In this document: piece by piece, positions 59,189 through 64,000 of the stretch | Layout of the letters: the number at the start of each line of letters is the position of its first letter | Position numbering within the stretch: the first letter of the stretch is position 1 | Source of the DNA: Annona cherimola | Taxonomy: Eukaryota; Streptophyta; Magnoliopsida; Magnoliales; Annonaceae | Assembly (NCBI GenBank): GCA_030490835.1 | Contig: CM059974.1 | Coordinates: forward strand, 7,385,501-7,449,500 | Direction of reading: 5' to 3' | DNA length: 64,000 bases | Notes under the pieces: generated by a model | Told to the model about the DNA's origin: nothing | Seen by the model: only the letters and a program-made list of their open reading frames with translations | The model's database searches: none | Made by a program: the position numbers and the translations under genes

Positions 59189-62100
59189 ATGTCAACAAAC
59201 ATCCACTTGAACAACCAATCTGCACTGTCGACGCCCGCCGCAATGAACGGCCGTAACAGCAAGGGAAAAGTGGAAAACTCCAAAGCGGAGACTGCCTCCG
59301 ACAAAGGGTGCGGCTTTTCGTCAATGCCGCTGTTCCCACGTTGAATGGGCTTCTTCAACTCAAGACGTTGACATTTAAAAGGCTCCCAACTCCCGAGGTG
59401 CCTTTTTCCACCGTGCGGGGCCCACTTGTTCCGGGACCGCAGGTGGCGACGACGACGAAACGGGGCATTAGCCGCCGCATTCCCGAACGACGGTTATTAG
59501 CCCATGTTCCCGAACCGTCGTAATTCTTTCTCGGATGCAAGATCCTCACCGTCGATATTCAACCATTCGATGGATCATGATTTGAATGGTCTGGATTTGA
59601 TCACGAAGGGATGGTGGATGAGATCAGAGAGGTTGGTACGTTTCAATACGTGGTCCTCGAAGTGCACATTTACCGAAATTTGTTCAAACTCCATGTCACG
59701 GGCATCCATTCCGCGGCGGCAAGAGTGGTTTTCAGTTTTCACAAAGGTGCCGTAAGTACGTGTTTTTGCCTAATTAACACGCGATACTTTGCTCGTTATC
59801 CTGATAAATATTGATGATATTGTTATCTTTCGAGTGTTTACTAATAGACGACTTAAAAGTTAAAACCAGCGCAAAGCGACATAAAAACTGGCAACTTTTT
59901 TAAAAAATCGATTTGTTAATTTTAATAGAAACTAATTAAAAAAGGCTTTTCTATTTTATTACAGACACTTTTAATCTGTGCTTCATCTCAGATTTTTTAT
60001 TCAAACTTAATTTTTTTTATTCCGTTGAAGTTATCATTTGGGGAATTTTGATTATTATATACCAATTTCAACAATACTTAACATATTAAGAATCACACCA
60101 CAACACTTGTTCATTAACGTAGTCAGATTTTTGGCTACGAATAAATTAAAGTTGGTTGTGTATATTAATTTGGAAGTAAGTAGTTATTTGGTTGTAAATA
60201 TTTTGTTGTCTAGGTGATATGTAGTAAAATGGGGCCAATTGTCGCATTGTTTAGAATAAAATATCACATTACTGCCGCTATTATACTTGGTTGCAAATAA
60301 TTATGGTTTTTCGGATTGTAATTCTGTCGATCGACTTAATGTCCCAAGTATTCAATATCCCTAAAAGATGGACCGGACTCTGAAGGTACAACTGTAAAAA
60401 AAACAGAATCACTGCACAACTCTGTGTGCAGTGAGAAAAGTGTAGCCGACGATGATAAGAGGGGAAAAAAAAAAGTTTGTTGGAAACAATACTGGGTTAT
60501 TTAGGGCTTGGATGAGATGATGATGAGATAAAGATAAGATGTGAATTTAGGATAGAAGCATTTTGAAAATGGATAGAAGTATATTTGAAATTTGAATTGG
60601 ATAAAAGCGTATTGAAAAATGAAAATTTTTATTTCCGGACCATCTCATCTTATTCCAATATGTGTAAGGTAAAGTTGGTGGAGTAGTTATTTCAAATGGT
60701 TACTGTTACTATATTACATGCCAAACAGACGTGTGTTGTTGATAATTTGATAAAACTAGTGCTCCTATTGGACCACTAAAATTAAAAAGAATGGACGCCC
60801 GCAACTAAAGAATGGCTTACGACCCATAAACAAAAAAAGAAAAAAGAAAAAAGAAAAAAAAAGAAAAGAAAAGAAAAGAAAGAATGGCTTAAGAGGAGTA
60901 AAGACTGGAGACATTGCTCCCGTGAACGGGTGGGCTTGGATAAGCCCAACTTCCAGCAGCTTCGATTGGGCTTTCTGAGTACCACTGCAGCCGTTGTGAC
61001 TTCGGGACTTGAACACAAACGACCGGCTGCTGCACGGTTCAGCCGTACAACTCGTGGAAGTCGATTGGAACAAACGGTTGGTAATTAATAATCTACGTAA
61101 TCGCAGCAGCTACCAAATTTTTTTTTATTACATCATAAGAATATAAAGCTCCGCTCCACACTTGATATCGAGATTTCTCGCACACACAACGTGATATCAC
61201 TGACCTACGCCTTGATTTACCAGTGGCTACCAATTTTGAGTTCTTGAAGACATTCCAATTATTCCGACTGTCGTAATCATGCGCCCATCCATCCATGCCT
61301 TTTCACAGCCAACAAGCATTCAAATATTGCTTAAAACAATTCGATCCCGAATTCCACGGACCATAAATGAAATGAATTTAGAGACTATGCAATTATGCAA
61401 ATGGTTGGCAAGCCCACTTGGTCCCTATCGTCAGAGAACTCACGCCCAGTTTATATTTCGTTCTCACTAAAGCAACGCATTTGCAGGCATTTAATATCGA
61501 TCCCTCCGTTCTTGGTACTAAGTAGATTCTCGTGGGGGCCAACTAGCACCGGCGAAAGAACCTAGGTCTGAGCAAGGACCACTGCAATCAAGCACTCAAG
61601 TTGACTTCACCCCATCATTTCAATTAAAAAATCATCCATTTTCTATCTTAAAATCTATTTATTTTTGGTCCCGCTACACCCTCTATTTTTCCCCATCATT
61701 TCTATTTTCTATTTTGTTCGGATTTATCATGACAGATCTTGCAGAACTCGAAGGCCTATAAAGTGGAACATACATCCCTTGAACTCTCGTGCCTCTCTTT
61801 CTTGTCCATCTTATCTTATTTCCTACGATGCCATGCATTTTTCTTTTTTCAAGTTTCTACAAAGGGAAGAGACAGGCGTCCATCATTTCTTTGTCATTTC
61901 CAATTCCACGAGTTCTGTTTCCTCTGTCTTCACTTGAGAAACGGAATCCTTCTTCCAAAGGTGGTTTTCTTCTTTTATTGGAGTCGCTAAGCCCGTCTCT
62001 GTCATGAGCTAAGAAATCACAGAGGGTCCCACGCCTAATGACCAATCACCAATGCACATCTTCATCATTCACTAAAATTCTTTCTCTGCATTACACAATC

Positions 62101-64000
62101 ATATATTCATGTGTGCATTGAGCCCTTTTTACTCCAAGTCCAATAGCATTGTCAGCAAATGGTCTTCTGGAAATGTGGCAATATGTTTTTGTCCATACGG
62201 CAACAGCAGAAGGGATGCTGGTTTTCGTTCTGGTTTCAAACAAGGTTGTCCCCTTTTGGCTGAATGCTGCCGAATAGTCTTCCAGCCATTGGTCAGAAGA
62301 TGCGTGGGGATTACTTTTGCACAGATGCAATGCACCCCGAATCATCATTACATCATTTTAAAGTTGTACTTGGAAGTAAAGCTAATGCAATTGGCGAAAA
62401 TACGTGTTGTGACTTGTGAGTGCTAGTACTCGGGAACATGATCATTAGGCTTATTACTTTGGGCTACTGCTCTCAGTTGAATCCTGTGACAGACAGAGCA
62501 TGCCTATGTAAATTCAACGATTTTAATCAACTTAGTGGCTTAAAAAGGTTAAAAAAAAAAAAAAAAAGTAAAACTCATAAGCACTGCACACAAATCATTA
62601 CGAGTCAATGCAAGCCATCATTTTTAACCCTTTCTAATAGAGAACCCAGCCCACCTTCCACCACTTTGTGATAGAGGGTGGCGTGCATGTACTTCTGGTT
62701 TGATCAAGTCGCAACCTCTGCTCGTCAGAACAAGCTTTATTATGTTTCACAGCTGTTTTGGTCTAAAGATATTCTTATGAATAGTCAAATCCTTTCAAGA
62801 TTGGGATTCCTAGGCCGAGATGCAATGGGCTTTGTAATCGCTGTGGCCTTCTAATGTTAATTTAGTCGCATCTATATCTCAAGCCGTATTTTGTCCGGAA
62901 GACTAATTCCAAAATTCGGTTGCATGCGTTGCTCCTAGTAAATTGATTTCATATCCAGAATGGTCCAAGTTCAATCCACCAATCCAGCAGACAATCTGGT
63001 CGGGCATGGCTGCTATGGACTGGAAGGTGGAAAATAAATGGACTCGTAACGTATAAAGTTTGGACTAGGCCTTGCTACCCTACCAACAATTTCACCAAAC
63101 AGTACTCAAAATGAGATTGGCAAAGCATCTAAGCAAAGATAAGATTAATAAATAATGAATGTATGGCGCCGTCGCCCGCAGACTGCTACTAGCCCGCCAG
63201 CTCGCTCCGAAGAATGATAACTTAAATTGCCTCCCACAACCATTCAATTTATTTTTTAAAAAATAAACATCCTTAATTAAAATTCATTGATTGTATTAAT
63301 CACTTGACCTTCATGTTTTCATAATACTCTGGTCTTTTATCCTTCGCTGCTCCAAATATAATATTTATGTATTTTTCCCAGTCGTTTTTCACACTGCTTT
63401 TTCTTCAATTTTCTTTATTTATTTATTTTCTTTTTTTGAAAAAATGCAAAAGAAGCTTCGAATAATCAACACATAAAAAAAAATCAGGGTTTTGGTCTAA
63501 TGCAACATCTTCAAGCACCACTTTGATTTTTCTAATTTGAAACTTTTTTTAAAATCTAAACTATCTATTATTTTTGTTGATAAGTACTTATGTATGTTGT
63601 CGCATATGACTTGATTAGAAACTTATATTTTTCAACAATTTAACATCTTTTGAGAGTGAATGTACAATTGTTAAATTAAAAAATAAAATGCATAACATAA
63701 ATAAATTTTAATGTATGAATTTTTAGTGCAATATGCAAAAATGTATATGGATAATCTTAATAAATGCAAATTAAAAAATAAAAAAGTGCATGGGCTCTAA
63801 GTTGCGTTAGATCACAACCCAAAAAATAAAAACCCGTAAAGGAACTCACGCCATTGGCCCACTAAAACTGCACGCCTTGTTTTTTGTTGTCTTTTTTAAA
63901 ATAATAATAATAATAATAATAGTAATATGGTCTGATGTCCCCAAAACTTCATTTCCAATTTTAAGATCTGTGTAGTCCACATATTTCTAATGCCTAAGTG
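59189..64000. other. intergenic DNA, no gene supported
   Basis: Between about 59200 and 59760 and between 61500 and 62460 the base composition is balanced and several 60-105-codon frames overlap on both strands, but none has recognisable motifs or a coherent splice structure. A purine tract (aaaagaaaag repeats) occupies about 60824-60890, and an (ATA)n microsatellite lies at 63899-63920. A possible decayed MITE, with gatgagatga on the left and catctcatctta on the right, lies at about 60495-60665. Promoter or UTR sequence of a neighbouring gene beyond 64000 cannot be excluded. Confidence 0.35.

Noticed and set aside
59308..59814. Cluster of overlapping plus-strand frames suggestive of a first exon
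   Set aside because: Frames end without usable splice partners and show no conserved motif.
1..64000. tRNA, rRNA, snoRNA genes, CRISPR arrays, organelle insertions, viral genes
   Set aside because: Looked for by eye and none could be supported; a tRNA or small-RNA scan would be needed to exclude short RNA genes.

Overview
The window reads as nuclear DNA of a seed plant, most likely a eudicot. It has AT-rich intergenic DNA, genes with several spliced exons, GT-AG introns up to about 3.5 kb, plant-only gene families (QWRF, PGSIP-type glucuronosyltransferase, plant SEC16) and a very dense load of small DNA transposons. The species cannot be named from the sequence. Only four protein-coding genes can be supported, and nothing prokaryotic, organellar or viral was seen.

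Layout: 1-7.1 kb is a nest of hAT-type elements, two with near-perfect and one with perfect 8-bp target duplications, followed by an inverted pair of AT-rich MITEs. A QWRF-family (augmin-subunit-like) gene lies on the minus strand at 7.1-11.2 kb. From 11.2 to 27 kb no gene is visible; this stretch holds another hAT MITE, two more copies of the AT-rich MITE, and a hAT MITE split by a 3.07-kb solo LTR. A five-exon PGSIP8-like glycosyltransferase gene runs on the plus strand at 27.0-32.9 kb. From 33.9 to 36.4 kb there are gene relics, including a decayed plant Ca2+-ATPase piece, and a tandem array built around a MITE. A two-exon U1-type zinc-finger gene is on the minus strand (36.7-40.3 kb); a Tourist-like MITE sits exactly on its stop codon. 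Two Mutator-like MITEs follow at 40.9-42.1 kb. A 13-exon SEC16 (MAIGO5-type) gene is on the minus strand at 43.9-55.4 kb, with a LINE relic, a Tourist-like MITE and a 1.34-kb Mutator-like element in its introns. From 56 to 64 kb there are more MITEs and no recognisable gene.

The four genes do not form a pathway and have separate roles: microtubule/augmin function, Golgi glycosylation, probable RNA binding, and ER exit-site assembly. No undescribed multi-gene system was found. The points most worth checking are an apparent one-base frameshift in the last SEC16 exon, a GC-AG intron in the same gene, the MITE at the zinc-finger stop codon, and a Mutator-like MITE family that keeps one palindromic core under different ends.

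All exon borders were deduced by eye from splice signals, reading frame and recalled family similarity; no alignment or transcript data were available.
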